DNA of 64,000 nucleotides from Pochonia chlamydosporia 170 (taxonomy: Eukaryota; Ascomycota; Sordariomycetes; Hypocreales; Clavicipitaceae), in the NCBI RefSeq assembly GCF_001653235.2, contig NC_035792.1:4092001-4156000 (forward strand), given 5' to 3'. The notes beneath the pieces were generated by a model. It was not told where the DNA came from. It was given only the letters and a program-made list of their open reading frames with translations, and searched no databases. Below are positions 46,446-59,148 of the stretch, in pieces. A program made the translations under genes and the position numbers. Each line of letters opens with the position of its first letter. Positions within the stretch are counted from its first letter, which is position 1.

Positions 46446-49381
46446 GATACGTTGTTAGCCAATTGCTTTGCCAGGCGGCGCATGCTCATGAGATTGTAGC
46501 AAAGACAAAGTAAGAAATATGGGAAGCAAAAGAGAGACTGTCGTCGATGTGGTGGAATCAACCATGCAAATCTGCATCAATGCTGCGCCTGCAGCTGTAA
46601 CGGCAAACGGCAATAGGCAGCGCGGGGGAGGAAGCCGGTTGAGATAACCAGACATGGAGGACTCAAAGCAAACGGAGGGGTACCGAATCCGGATGAGTCG
46701 GGAAAAGATGAACATACCGGCGGTGTCTTGATTTTGACGATGCCCCTGACTGGGAGACTGAGAAGCCATGGAATTGTTAACGAGCAAAGCTCGGTGTACA
46801 AGGTAGGACTGGTCCAATGCGTGCCTGTGTCGTCGCAGGACTTTTGAGGAGGTTGAAGAAGATAAGAAGAGGAGAGCATGCAGACGTGATGCTCTGAGTA
46901 CTTTGGGGACTGACTGCACGGCGATACTTCAGCTAGCGTTGGTGGAAAGAAGCCGATGGTGGGGCAGAAGTCTCCATTCTGGGTTGTGCGGTTGTGACCA
47001 ATTGGTATGGTCTCGTCTGGTTCAAGGCAAGAACGATGCAGGGCGCTAGGGGGAGGGGAAATGGCAGGCGCTCCCTCCGTTCTTGCAGTTTGAAGTATCC
47101 AGGCATCTTCCGCCAGGCAGCCAGCTGCAACGGACAGGCTTGACGGTTCCGCTGAAACCAGGCAAGACCCACCACTTGACCACTTGGCGTATTGAACCAT
47201 AGCAAACCAGCTAATTTGGAACATGGAAGGGTCCATGGAAGCAAAAGCATGTGGAAATCAGGCAGGAACATATTTACCTGTGACATCCAGTCGCAAGTGA
47301 GTAGATTCAATGTTGCGGCAACGACATCAAAACCGGGGCAATTAGAGTACCCATTCATTGATTCATATTGCAACTTCATCTCGGCTCTTGCTTTCGGTTT
47401 CCCACGTAATACTCGGCTTCAGTCGCATTGCAATCCGGTACGTCTGGTGTTGCCTTATGCAGTCATCGCCTTTCGCCGTCACCGTCACCGCCACAGTGCA
47501 CCATGGAGCCCGATGGCGCCGATGGATTTTTTTTTTTTTTTCCCTGGCTCTCTTTTCCATCCCGTAAATTCTTCTCATTCGCCATAGGAGGCAAAAATGA
47601 CAGGTGGAAAGTGGATCTTGCCGGGAATAAAATTGCTTGTGCTTGATGTTTTAATGGCATGCATATTGCTGTTGAGTGTCATCAACCAGGGACTATCATA
47701 CTTTTTTCAATTTGTTGACACCAGCACATGCAACGGTCCAGTAACGGGAGGCAAAAGTATCCTCACAATGGATTCTTCTCCTATGAAAAATGCTCGATGC
47801 CTTACTGCAACTCGTCACTGTGTTGCATATTTGGCTACGGGTAACGACTTCCTATTACGGAATGTAACTTATAAAGAACAATTGAAAGAGCATTGGATCG
47901 AGGCTGAATGGCAAACTTTTTTTGCCGCCCAGATGCCCTCTTCTCCTTGGCAGCGCAGGCACCGGATCCCACCTTGTCGACTCAGTTGTTCTCCATGCAG
48001 CTTCTGCCAAAATCTTGTTTGCCTGTGGGCCAGACTGCCGACTGTCACCATCCAGGGATCAATCTGTGCACAACGGGACACTGCCGTGCATTTACCTTGA
48101 ACCTATCGTGAACGCCATGAACAACGAACTCGTCACATGGACCACAGGGTTCCTGACTCTTGGGCTAGTGGCATCCAACCACAACCCATCCCACCACATC
48201 CAGTGCCAGGCCGCATTTGTGGGAGGTACCTTGGTTAAAGGAATTGTTCCATTACCGCGCGAGGTTGTTGATGTAGCCCATCTGGTACAGGTGCATTTGC
48301 TGTTCCGTTATCGGATTGGCAACGAAGCAGCGTTTCTCCCTTTGCATGGCTAGATACCCCCATTTCCCCGACCTCCACCTCATACTTCAATTCAAGAGCT
48401 CAAAACTTGGGATTCAATCGCTGGCAAAGAGAATACTCAGCATTGCGAGTACGCTGTGGCTGAGCACCAAGGTAGTTGTCGATGCCACGGATCAGATCGA
48501 GCAGCGGCTGATGAGACTCGCAAACATTGGATCCACAGTGGATTTTTCGCTGGGGCTTTTTCTTGCCTTTTGAAAGCAATGCCAGGAACTGGGATGCTTA
48601 TTCTTAGCTTTCCAGCCGTTGGGGATTGGATCGCCCGCCAGCTGCATGGAATTGGAAGCTTTGACAAGTTTTGTCGAAGAAATTTTCAAGCTACCCTTGT
48701 CTGTACCTTGGAGCCTCGTGTCCATTGGTGAAGACCACATGCTTGCTGGTCTGGACTTGAGACGTGGTTCAGAGACCATGTGCCTTGCCGATTTTTCTAG
48801 AACAGCCCTGTGGACGCTTTCGGCTTTGCCAAACACGGGTCAGGCCGGAAAGTCTAGGAGTGGAAATGCGTATGCGGGCCGTCAATCATTATATGAATGC
48901 ACTCAAGCAATCTACAGCCGCAGCAAGCTCGAAAGCCCGCGGCTAGGCGCAGACACGTCAATGTTTGCCCAGGCTCGAGCAAACTTGTCAAAGGCCAAGT
49001 TTGTGGAGCGCGGATCATGGTTTCCTGTACATTCCAGGTTTTGTGTTTTTCCTGCTTTCACTTTCACCACTACGTGGCGACCGCAAGTCGTAGAGGATTT
49101 CTGAAGTCCAAAAACCTCCACCATTTCGAAGATTACCACTTTGGTACGGAGTAGACCTCCCCATGTTCAATGTTTGTTGTTCTCAGTCAGACAAGCCACC
49201 ATCTCGGAAAACGAAGTAATGCAATCTCGACCAGTTCCTCTTGAAAATGATGCTGTATTTCCAGCTTGGACATTACGCTATCCATATTGTACATTTGGCC
49301 CCTGCCAACTTCCCTTGGTATACACTCAACCTCGCTCCTCTTTGATGTGGGTGACATACCATCGACTCTTCATGATAGTCA
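46446..49381. other. 2.9-kb intergenic region upstream of the kinase
   Basis: This lies between the kinase start and the uL11m stop, and it should hold a long kinase leader or promoter. It contains a 15-base poly(T) at 47527-47541. Open frames here, such as 47597-48100 (+, with an ATG), have no domains and no support from exon structure. I see no gene. Confidence 0.45.
47527..47541. repeat. Poly(T) tract of 15 bases
   Basis: A homopolymer run in the kinase upstream region. Such tracts disfavour nucleosomes in yeast promoters. No other significance is claimed. Confidence 0.85.
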
Positions 49382-49952
49382 CTATGCCACCACATTGATT
49401 CCAATAGACCTCGCTTGGTAAATGATTGATCTACACAAGCCATCCAAAGAAAGCCCAGAAAGTCGTAGCTCTGACTGCTTAATCTTCGCGATTTCGTAAA
49501 CATGCTTCAAGCTGATGGTTCCCACCGTCTCATGCCCCGGGTTGCTGGCCCCCCTCCTGTTTCCCTTCTTGTTCCGCGGTGCTTCGGCAGCATTCAAGAG
49601 AAGCCATGATGTTTGCGGCGTCCTCAGGTCAAAGTGGAAGGATCGGTCTGGTCGAACGGTGACGAGGCAAGGCATCGGGGTGCCAGGGGTGATGTGTGCA
49701 GTCCTAGCATTGAACTCCTGCAAAGTTTCAAATTCCACAGCAGTTAGTAGTGTTCCGAGATGTGCCAATTGGCCGTGTTGCGCAGCCATCGCAGCGACGT
49801 GGCCTTTCCCATACCTTGCAGAAGTCCATCGATTTGACACCCTTACTTCCCAGCGCAGGACCAACGGGCGGACTGGGACTCGCCTGGCCGGCTCCGACTA
49901 TCAGCTTGACGATCTGATCGACAGCCCCGGCTGCGCCTTTCGCTTTCGACAT
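49382..49952 (-). CDS. MRPL19: Mitochondrial large-subunit ribosomal protein uL11m
   Basis: uL11m is part of the L7/L12 stalk base of the mitochondrial 54S subunit and touches translation factors. Exons 49815-49952 and 49382-49717 join in phase across a 97-base intron (157 residues). The N-terminal domain has the uL11 signature [22 protein letters not shown], then [15 protein letters not shown]. The C-terminal RNA-binding domain follows, with [20 protein letters not shown] and [13 protein letters not shown]. Length fits the family. There is no obvious cleavable presequence before the uL11 domain. The gene is divergent from KRR1 across 351 bases. Confidence 0.95.
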
Positions 49953-51266
<1,314 letters not shown>

Positions 51267-51485
51267 CTAGCCAGAGAACAGGATGGGAGCCACTACGTCT
51301 TGGTCTTAGCTGAGGATTTGTATTTGGGAGCATTTTTGGCGTTCTAATATCCTGGAAATTTCAAGGTTTTACATTCAAAAATGATTATATGCAGCCATGT
51401 CGCTGTCCGTGCTCGTGTATATCCATTATCTTGTTGTCCGTTCTCCGAACCATAACATACTCTGTCTCGTGATCCTCTTTACATC

Positions 51486-52634
51486 TTACAATTTTGATGT
51501 TGGGTGGTCATCGATTTCAATCACCAACTTACCAAACTGTGTTCCGGCATCCATGTCCTTGAACAGGCCCTCGATTCCATCCAAGTTTGCCAATCCCTTG
51601 ACTGTCTTGCTCACGATCGGTCGAATCTTCTTCTCTGCCACAAACGCAACCATATCCCTGAACTCCTTCTTAGAACCCATAGTAGAACCTCTCAGCTCAA
51701 TGTTCATCAACACAGCAGGCATCGTCCACTCCATCTTGGGAGAAACCGTCATTCCATACTGGGAGATGATGCCGCCTGGCTTGAGAAACTTGGTCGACTT
51801 TGAGATGATGTTGCCTCCCGCGCCATCAATAACAGCATCGATGTAGGGTCTATCATCGGGGAGCGAATTCTTCAGCTCCCGCTCCCACCCGTCATTCTTG
51901 TAAATGACGCCGCCCCTGGCACCCAACTTCTTGGCCTTGTCGATCTTGGCCTGGTCACCCGAAGTAACGTAGACATTGATACCCATCGCCACAGCAAACT
52001 GAAGCACCTGTAGTGCCACGCCGCCTCCGATTCCCGTGATGAGAATGTTCCTACCGGCTTCAGCGTTGCCGCTCTTCGTGACGAGCGCGCGCCAGCCTGT
52101 CAGTCCTGCGAGAGGGAGTGCCGCGCCCTCAGCGGGAGTGAGGTGCGTGGGTGCAGGTACGACGTCGTCTTCATGGAGAAGAGCGTAGTCTTGGGCACAG
52201 CCAGTTTCTGTCATTGACGATGCGCCAATGATTAGGACAACGCCCTTTTCTGGTCCGACGGGGTCTGATTCCCACATGAGCATGGGGTTGATCAGGACAG
52301 GCTTGTTCAGCAGGTGCTTCTGCTTGACTGAGGATCCTGCCTCGACAACCGTGCCGTAGCCATCGGCGAGTAGGGGATTCTCAAAGGAGATGGCTGGGTA
52401 GAGATGTCTGCGGATGAAGAGGTCTTTGTGGTTGAGGGCAGCGGCATCCATGCGAACCAAGAGCTGGTTGGGGCCGACCTTGGGCAAGGGGACTTCCCTG
52501 ATTTTGATGCTGCGATACAATGTTAGAGTTGAAGTAGTTTTTCATTTGATATACCTAGGTATTTGATATCCTTACGGGTAGTAGACCTTGCCAGGTTTGC
52601 CATCAATTTTTTGCACATGTAGGACCCGCGGCAT
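51486..52634 (-). CDS. Medium-chain dehydrogenase/reductase, quinone-oxidoreductase-like
   Basis: Exons 52576-52634 and 51486-52509 join in phase (360 residues). It has the MDR fold: a GroES-like N-terminal domain (LHVQKIDGKPGKVYYPIKIR, LVRMDAAALNHKDLFIR) and a Rossmann domain with ITGIGGGVALQVLQFA as the nucleotide-binding loop. The catalytic zinc Cys/His and the structural-zinc four-Cys loop of alcohol dehydrogenases are missing, so it is probably a zinc-independent NADPH reductase of the quinone-reductase/YogA-like type. The substrate cannot be told. The short first exon encodes the first 19 residues. It is divergent from the YeeE-like transporter. Confidence 0.9.
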
Positions 52635-53937
52635 TGTGACGTCAAAGAAAAGAAGGTAGGGTAGTAAGATAGCAATCAACTCAAAATTAAACAACTACAG
52701 GAAGAGGATACAACAATTGGTAGCCAATATATTGTTCGTATGCAGTACGGTGTGATTTTGATGCAAGTACGACGTCAACTTTATACATGGCCGTATTATA
52801 GCCGTCTTATTAATCCAGGTTCACATCAAATCGATCATGGCGCCAGGATCCCAAGGTCTTGTCTGGTCACAACCGAATGCCGTGGGGCGGGGAAGCAGCT
52901 GTGAGGGCGGAACCTCGGTTGTATCGAGTCGTGGGAGATCGGGCGTGCGGACGCAGGTACATTTATTCCTTCCTGCATGCTCAATGGTTTGGATTGACTG
53001 CAATGTGTCCTGGTTGTGCTTCGAAATCAAACATATACTTTTGCAGCAATCGTCTTTGTTAATTTCGAGGGGCCTGGTTACTGTTTATCCTTATCGGCAG
53101 ACACACGGCTATATTTAGATGTTAAATGAAGTCATGTCACACCAAGCCAAGCCCGGGGCACTCGTCTGGTACGCACAGATCTGGTGCAACAAACGGTGTC
53201 TATCCTGTCCCCTGGTCGGCGAACGACTCCAGACCAAACATTAAACGGCGATGCAAGTCAACCGTCAACTCGCCCAGACATTACTTCTGCCACCATGGAA
53301 TTCCCGGCTTCTGTGCCACAAAAACGCCTGGTGGCTGTTACTCAACAGAGCGAGGTCCCCAACTGCCGGCCATTGTCTCGCTCAAACAGCACGTCATGGT
53401 CCCCGACGATTGCCCAACCCACACCATCACCAATCCGACGTCGACACTAGCAACTAGTTGAGCCATCCCATCAACCACCGGACCCGATTATCCATCCGGC
53501 CCATTCACCCTCTCGTCTCGTCTTGTCTTGTCTTGACGAAGCGCTTCCCCGAGCTCCCCAAGTTGTCTTAAAAAAGAGGCCCCGCTGGCAAAATGGTTTG
53601 ACGTTAATGTCCCCCCAAGCGAGGTCCGTCTATGCGTACTAGGTCTTTGTCAAAACGTGGCATTTGGATCCCCGAAGCGAACCAGACACCACATGAGCCT
53701 CTCCACCCCAGCTTTTTTTAAAACCCCTTCTAGATCGCCGAACATGGAATGCTTGCAGTGTCGTAATCCCGGAGGACACACCAACAAGTGAAAAAGGAAG
53801 CAGCCAAAAGAAACTAAGCTGTTATAAGAGCACAGACTACCACGTTCCAGCTTCTCTCGGATCTCTGCTCGACCAGTCGATTTTGCGGCAAGACACGGAC
53901 ATCCTGCAAGGGGAAAAAAGCAAGAAGCAAAAGAACC
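52635..53937. other. Divergent intergenic region, MDR / YeeE-like gene
   Basis: This 1.3-kb gap separates two outward-facing starts. It includes a TCTTG repeat at 53511-53535 and a polypyrimidine stretch before the YeeE-like gene. Open frames here are short and overlap on all frames. No gene is supported. Confidence 0.5.
53511..53535. repeat. TCTTG/TCTCG pentamer microsatellite
   Basis: About five pentamers of TCTCG and TCTTG in tandem, similar to the repeat at 13651-13677. Ordinary simple sequence. Confidence 0.8.
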
Positions 53938-54990
53938 ATGGCGACGACCGCGATAACCGGTGCCGCTTTTGGTGCGGCCATGATAGCCGCGGGCTTTCAT
54001 CAACCGCAAGTGGTTATTTCGCAGATGAAATTTGAGAACTGGCACATGTTTCAGACTTTTCTGGCTGCCACTGCTACCAGCGCGTGAGTTGAATACTAAA
54101 CGGCTTCGTAACTTATAGAAGTGTGAGTCACTGACATCACATCTAGAGCGGTCTACGCTATTGCAGAACGCCTGGGATACGTAAAGATTTCTCCCCGGAG
54201 CTCGTCTCCCCTAGGCCTCTTTTCCAAATATGACGGCAACATACTTGGCGGTAGTCTCCTTGGAGCAGGCATGGCTCTATCGGGCTCATGTCCTGGCACG
54301 CTCTACGCCCAACTAGCAGCTGGTGTTCGGACGGGTTTCCATGCCTTGGACGGTGCCATTATTGGCGGTATCCTGTGGTCAGGGCTGGTAAGCAAGCTTG
54401 TCAAGAGACGGCGGGAAAAGACGGGCGTGAAGCCAGAGCCGGGGGTTCTAAGTGAACAGTTGGGTGTTTCCAACGGCGCCGCACTCCTGCTCCTCGAAAC
54501 AACCTTCATTGCCATCATCACTGCCACAACACTGTACACTCCCGCGAGCCCTACGGCCAGGTTTCCCGGCGCGGTAGGCGGCCTTCTCATCGGCGGTGCA
54601 CAGTTATTTTCCATTCTTACCCGGAAGACAATGATGGGTATTTCCGGGTCCTTTGAAGAAGTGGGCAACTTCTTCTGGTGGCTCATCCGCGGAGCTGAGC
54701 CCAACGCCAAACCCACATCGTACCAGAACATCATATTCGCTTCAGGAGTCGTCGCCGGCGCATGGGGTCTGTTGAAACTGGTTCCAGACTTGGCGTCTGG
54801 CCCTGTCCACGAGGTATCGCCCTTGCTGGCAATGGCAGGGGGCGTCCTGATGGTTGTTGGGTCAAGATTAGCTGGTGGGTGTACCTCAGGCCATGGAATC
54901 AGTGGTATTTCACTACTATCTGCGTCGAGTGTAATTACGATTATGAGTGCGTTTGCCACAGGCGGTGTGGTTGCGCCGTTGGTTCATTGA
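53938..54990 (+). CDS. YeeE/YedE-type (thiosulfate/sulfur) membrane transporter
   Basis: Exons 53938-54083 and 54147-54990 join in phase (329 residues). Repeated hydrophobic segments and glycine-rich loops match the DUF395/YeeE-YedE family. The bacterial member TsuA takes up thiosulfate by passing it along conserved cysteines. Here two such cysteines are visible, Cys97 in SGSCPG and Cys294 in GGCTSGHG. A middle cysteine is not obvious, because the corresponding loop reads GISGSFEE. It should be an integral membrane protein with about eight or nine helices; the membrane is not known. The family is mostly bacterial, so fungal copies may come from old transfer (inference). The polypyrimidine leader ends right before the ATG, with AAGAACCATG a good start context. 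Confidence 0.88.
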
Positions 54991-55074
54991 GACATTCCGC
55001 CAAGTTTCTCCTGTTTATATTCATGTAAAGGCCGCTATATACCACAACTCTCTTTCATGATCAATCAATTTATC

Positions 55075-55522
55075 TTATTTCTTGATACCACAGCCCTTCT
55101 TCGCCGTGACCTCAATCTCAATCTTCATCTCCTCCTTCATCAGCGCAGACTGAATCATCATGGCAGCCGGCTTAACGTCCCCGAACCACTTCTTCAAGAC
55201 CGGCCACGTCTTGGGGAAATCATCCCTGTTCGGCAAGATGTATTGCACGCGAACCACATCCGCCATACAGGAACCAGCTTCTTTGAGCGCCTTGTCGACA
55301 TTAAGCAGGATCTGTTCCGCTTGTTCTGCCACGTCATCTGATATCTCGCCAGTTTCGTACTTATACCTGCTTATCACCTCAGCAAACAAGCATCGCATCT
55401 TAAAACAGTTCAAGTTACCCTGTAGTTCCTGATACCATTACCCAGTCGTCTACGACTACGGCACGAGAATATCCAATCTCGGCTTCAAAAGCAGAGCCGG
55501 AGCTGATGTTGATGCGGGACAT
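55075..55522 (-). CDS. RidA/YjgF-family protein
   Basis: Exons 55419-55522 and 55075-55366 join in phase across a 52-base intron (131 residues). The typical RidA elements are present: the N-terminal SRINISSGSAFEAEIGYSRA, VSGTTG, the AEQAEQILLNVDKALKEAG helix, VVRVQYIL, and MKIEIEVTA at the end. RidA proteins remove reactive enamines and imines in classical members. The Arg of the PAR motif, needed for that deamination, is replaced: the sequence reads KPAAMMI. This member therefore probably belongs to a Rid subfamily with another activity. It lies tail to tail with the YeeE-like gene, 84 bases apart. Confidence 0.93.
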
Positions 55523-56104
55523 TGTTTCTGGGTTTTGTTTATGTGGAATGTAGGGTAGCTTAAGAGGGGAAGATACCTAGGCTGGTAGGAGTGCTGCTTC
55601 GTGAGGAAGTAGTTATACGTGTCGACGGTATGTTGCGGTAAGTAATTGGTATTTTGTATTTGAAGGGCGTGGTTCCGAAATGTCGGTGCTGTTATTGGAT
55701 GAGTCACTTAGATGCGAGGACCCTTGGTGTTCGACTGCAAGAGATGGAGGACCAATTGGTGGGGTAATCCGTGCTGTTGGGCTTGGTGGGTCGACGAATG
55801 CATCGTGGACGTTATGTCTGCGAATGTAGAGCGCAATTGCTTCAGAAGATGATTCTGCAGTTTGATGACATGTGTTTTGGACACCGACGGGAATCTACAT
55901 CAAAGTTGCAAAATCGCCAAGCCGCCCCCTCGGTTGAAAAGGCCGAAGAAAAAAAAGAGCATTGTACTTGTACCGGCACCAAAGATATGTTGCAGAAAGT
56001 CATGGATGCGTAGCCGGTGAAGAGTGAAATTCGTGGTATCCATTGACTTTCAACGCTTTTATACACTTTTATAGTACAAAATGCTACTGTACACAAGCTG
56101 TTGT
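55523..56104. other. RidA promoter and AIM41 3' region
   Basis: This 582-base AT-rich gap lies between the RidA start and the AIM41 stop. Frames within it are short and without motifs. No gene is supported. Confidence 0.5.
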
Positions 56105-56710
56105 TCATTGACCAGATAACTCCTTGACCATGTTCGCAACAGCTTTCCTGTCCACATCCTTGCCCTCCAAGCTGCCAGATATTCGCTTCATCACGTCACC
56201 CATTAGCGACTTGGCTGCAGTTCCGGCGCCCTTGGAAGCATCAATGGCTTCTTGTATCAGGGCCTTCAGTTCAGCCTCTCCCAATGTCTGGACACCACTG
56301 CCAGCCAGGTAGTCATCCAGTATACGAATCTGAACATTTTCCTTCTCGACGAGGTCCTCTCGCCCTGCAGCTTTGGCGTCCGCAGCAGCATCTTGGGCGT
56401 TCTTTTGAATGCGTCGTATCAGGGCAACGAGTTGCACGTCGGTGCGAATCGGGCTGGAGGTCTTGGAGGCATTGAGGTTGGCAGACATGATTGATCTCAA
56501 GACGGAGAGTCGTGGGGCGTCCTTGGCCCGCATGGCAGTTTTCAGATCCCCCTTGAGCTTCTGCAAGAAAGGCGGAGGAGCGTCCTCCGTGCTTGTTGAA
56601 TATGCTCGGAAGACACGCTGCATGGTGAATGATGGCGGCGAACGAGGAAGCTGAGGTGGTTGCGCCCAGCGCACCGCTGACAGGAGAGACATTGTCGGTT
56701 TGGACGCCAT
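56105..56710 (-). CDS. AIM41: AIM41-type mitochondrial protein with YqeY (GatB/YqeY) domain
   Basis: A single-exon gene of 201 residues. The N terminus is a mitochondrial presequence (MASKPTMSLLSAVRWAQPPQ, with RVFRAYSTSTED near 32-43, a likely cleavage region). The YqeY domain follows: LKTAMRAKDAPRLSVLRSIM, then LVALIRRIQKNAQDAA and the helical C-terminal part (LMGDVMKRISGSLEGKDVDR, MVKELSG). The domain is shared with the tail of GatB amidotransferase, but this stand-alone form has no catalytic site known to me. In yeast AIM41 affects mitochondrial inheritance. The start at 56710 has a strong context (GCCGCCATGGCG). Confidence 0.93.
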   Translation of the reverse strand: MASKPTMSLLSAVRWAQPPQLPRSPPSFTMQRVFRAYSTSTEDAPPPFLQKLKGDLKTAMRAKDAPRLSVLRSIMSANLNASKTSSPIRTDVQLVALIRRIQKNAQDAAADAKAAGREDLVEKENVQIRILDDYLAGSGVQTLGEAELKALIQEAIDASKGAGTAAKSLMGDVMKRISGSLEGKDVDRKAVANMVKELSGQ

Positions 56711-57000
56711 GGCGGCCGAATATCGAACGATGCGTTTGTTGGCTTCAATTGCTTCGGAATGTGCTCGGAGGCTGTGCAAATGATATTCGAAGCAGAATCA
56801 AAAGCAGATATCTTTTTTGTATTTTTGAGCTGAGAGAAGGTTTGAGAGGCGGCGGAGCTTGTCCATTGGCTGCAGGTGTGGGCACTTGAGCAGTCGGTCA
56901 CTGGCGGACGACTGTCGCCGAATCAGCTGATCCAGGCGAGTTTTCGGCCTTTTCTTGAGCGAGACGCCTTGGTGGTTGAACCAAGACCAAGACTTCAACA

Positions 57001-57020
57001 TGAGGGCACATGAGGGCACA
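57001..57020. repeat. Ten-base tandem duplication
   Basis: The unit TGAGGGCACA occurs twice in direct tandem. Minor simple duplication. Confidence 0.8.
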
Positions 57021-58280
57021 TCAGTCACTGGCCAGACCAGATGCCTGGCTCCCCCCCTCCATGTCTCCATGTCCATCTGGTACCTGTCCGTTTGGCTCAA
57101 TTGATATCCTTTGCCTCCACTAGCTAAAAGCTGCAAGCCTCATGTCGTTGGCTGGAGCCGAGGAGTGGAGCGATGGAATTGAATTTAGGTGCCGGAGATG
57201 GTGTGTTGTCCATGCCTGCATATACATATATACACATCCATAATATCTACCTGGGCATGCAACTCAGGACGAGCAGAGGCGTGCCATCTGGCCATGCAGC
57301 CCCATCGTGTTCTCACCAGGTGCTTCGACATACGCGTCCGAGAAATAGCCTCCATTTTCCACATCTTGCGGCCTTTCCATGACATCTCGGCGACCCGCTG
57401 TGGCTTGAGGATCGCCGAAGCCGTCTTATCACCTGACCCAGACCTAGGGAGCAACAATTTGATCCAATCTTCAAATTGCAACAGCTGGGAGTTGGTCAGC
57501 GGCGCTAATCTGCAGTTAGTGGTCTAAATATTTGTAGTCTGGTCTGATCTGGCTTGGTACACTGCCATCTCCGCTTGCTGGGCAAAATGCTTGTGCCACA
57601 GCCTTCTAATTGGAAGCCTTTGTGCACTTGTACAGCCTGGCCTGAAATGAGAGCGAGCGAGCCAGTCTGAGTGAGAGTGAGAGTGTTTTGCCCAGCGGCC
57701 AGAGAGAAGCGAAGGGGTAAAATTTCATTCCATCTCCTCAAGGGAACAATCCGGCTGCAAAACCCAACTAGCAGACCTGTCCAAAGGAGCATGATAGACC
57801 GTTTCCCCAACTTCTTAAACATTGGCCTAAGGGGGTGGAGTGACCATCAACGGATATCGAAGTTGCATTTCCCCCTGGCCTAACGTGGTTCGGAAGAGAC
57901 GGGGAACGGAGCCCATGTCAGCCGGTGCCAACTTGCTGTGTGGCACATTCTGCCCAAGCAGAAATGAATAATCCATTTGTAAACGTTGCAAGCTGGAGCA
58001 GAACCAGAAAGCTGGGTACCTAGCACCAAGACCAAATCAGCATTAGAGTTGACGTATTTGATGGGGATTAGCATGCCAGCCATGCTGATGCCCAACTTGG
58101 CTCCCACAGTTTGGACGGTGACGGACGAACTGTTTGATAAGCTCTGGTTTGGTTTGGTGCCATGCATTTTGATGGCTTGGGATGTGACTCGACTCGTCGC
58201 CACTATCCTTTCGTTGCAATCACCGGGTTCCAGTCTGTCGGTACTGGTGTGCCCACCCGATAGGCACCAAGTAATGAACT

Positions 58281-58299
58281 GGCCTGGCCTGGCCTGGCC
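58281..58299. repeat. GGCCT short tandem repeat
   Basis: Four near-complete units of GGCCT. Simple sequence, not linked to a gene. Confidence 0.8.
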
Positions 58300-59148
58300 A
58301 TAAATGTTGGCGCATCCGCTTTGTTGTTTGTGTAGCTTATTTCTCAACGCCATCTCGGACCAAACGTGACACTCGACAGTGCATGTGCCGCTGCACGGCG
58401 GGTTGACGCTGCTGTTGACGCTATAGCAACTGCCGTGTCAGCCATGGCAATGTCGTTGACGCCCGTCGACACTTCTTTGACCCTCGACGCCGAGAGTGCC
58501 TTGGATTGTTGGCTTTTCGGCCATCAGAATCCAGACTCGCCGTCCAAGTCTGGTGGATGTTGTGACTCTGTCCGTGGCCAACATTGAAACCATTGACTTC
58601 TATTGGGAAGCTGGCGGCGGCTGGTAACACCCTCAAATGTCCAAACCTGATCTAGTGCTACAACACTTGTGTCCAAGGAAGCATCAGACTGGGCAGGATC
58701 AAAAATGCCCAGCCAACTTGGAAGGCGCGACCGCAGAACAACGACCGGACCAGACCAGACTCCTTTTGCCATCCGCCAAACCAAACTACCGAACAAAACC
58801 ACCACAGACCAGACATTCTAATGAGACCAGCGTTCTGGCTTTGGTTACAATACTTGTTCATACTGGATCTGTCTGGCTACCTCTTCTCCATGCCTATCCC
58901 TCGGCAGGAGAAACTAATCGAATCAAAGGACCAGCAAGACCTACTGAGCACCACGACTCGCCTTAACGGGCTACTAACCTTGGCTCCTACTTGCAGTTCG
59001 CCTATTTGCTTCGCACGGTGCTGACTATCGGGTACGCCGTGATGCTGCTGGTTTGCGGCCGATACAAACGTATCTGAATAAATGATGTGAGTGGACTGTC
59101 GTTGGCTTGCATTGCTGCTTTCCCAAGCGTTGAAACCCAGAAGATTAC

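Larger units (their letters stand above)
56711..59148. other. 2.4-kb intergenic region between AIM41 and methyltransferase
   Basis: This gap lies upstream of AIM41 and downstream of the methyltransferase. It contains the short tandem repeat TGAGGGCACA (two copies, 57001-57020) and GGCCT repeats (58281-58299). Frames are short and unsupported. No gene is recognised. Confidence 0.45.

Noticed and set aside
47597..48100. 167-codon frame with ATG upstream of uL11m
   Set aside because: It shows no domain and no codon bias, and nothing around it suggests a spliced gene.
55075..55522. Frameshift in the RidA-like gene
   Set aside because: A first reading of the donor was one base off. The donor is ACAGG|GTAACT, which restores phase and the VSGTTG motif.
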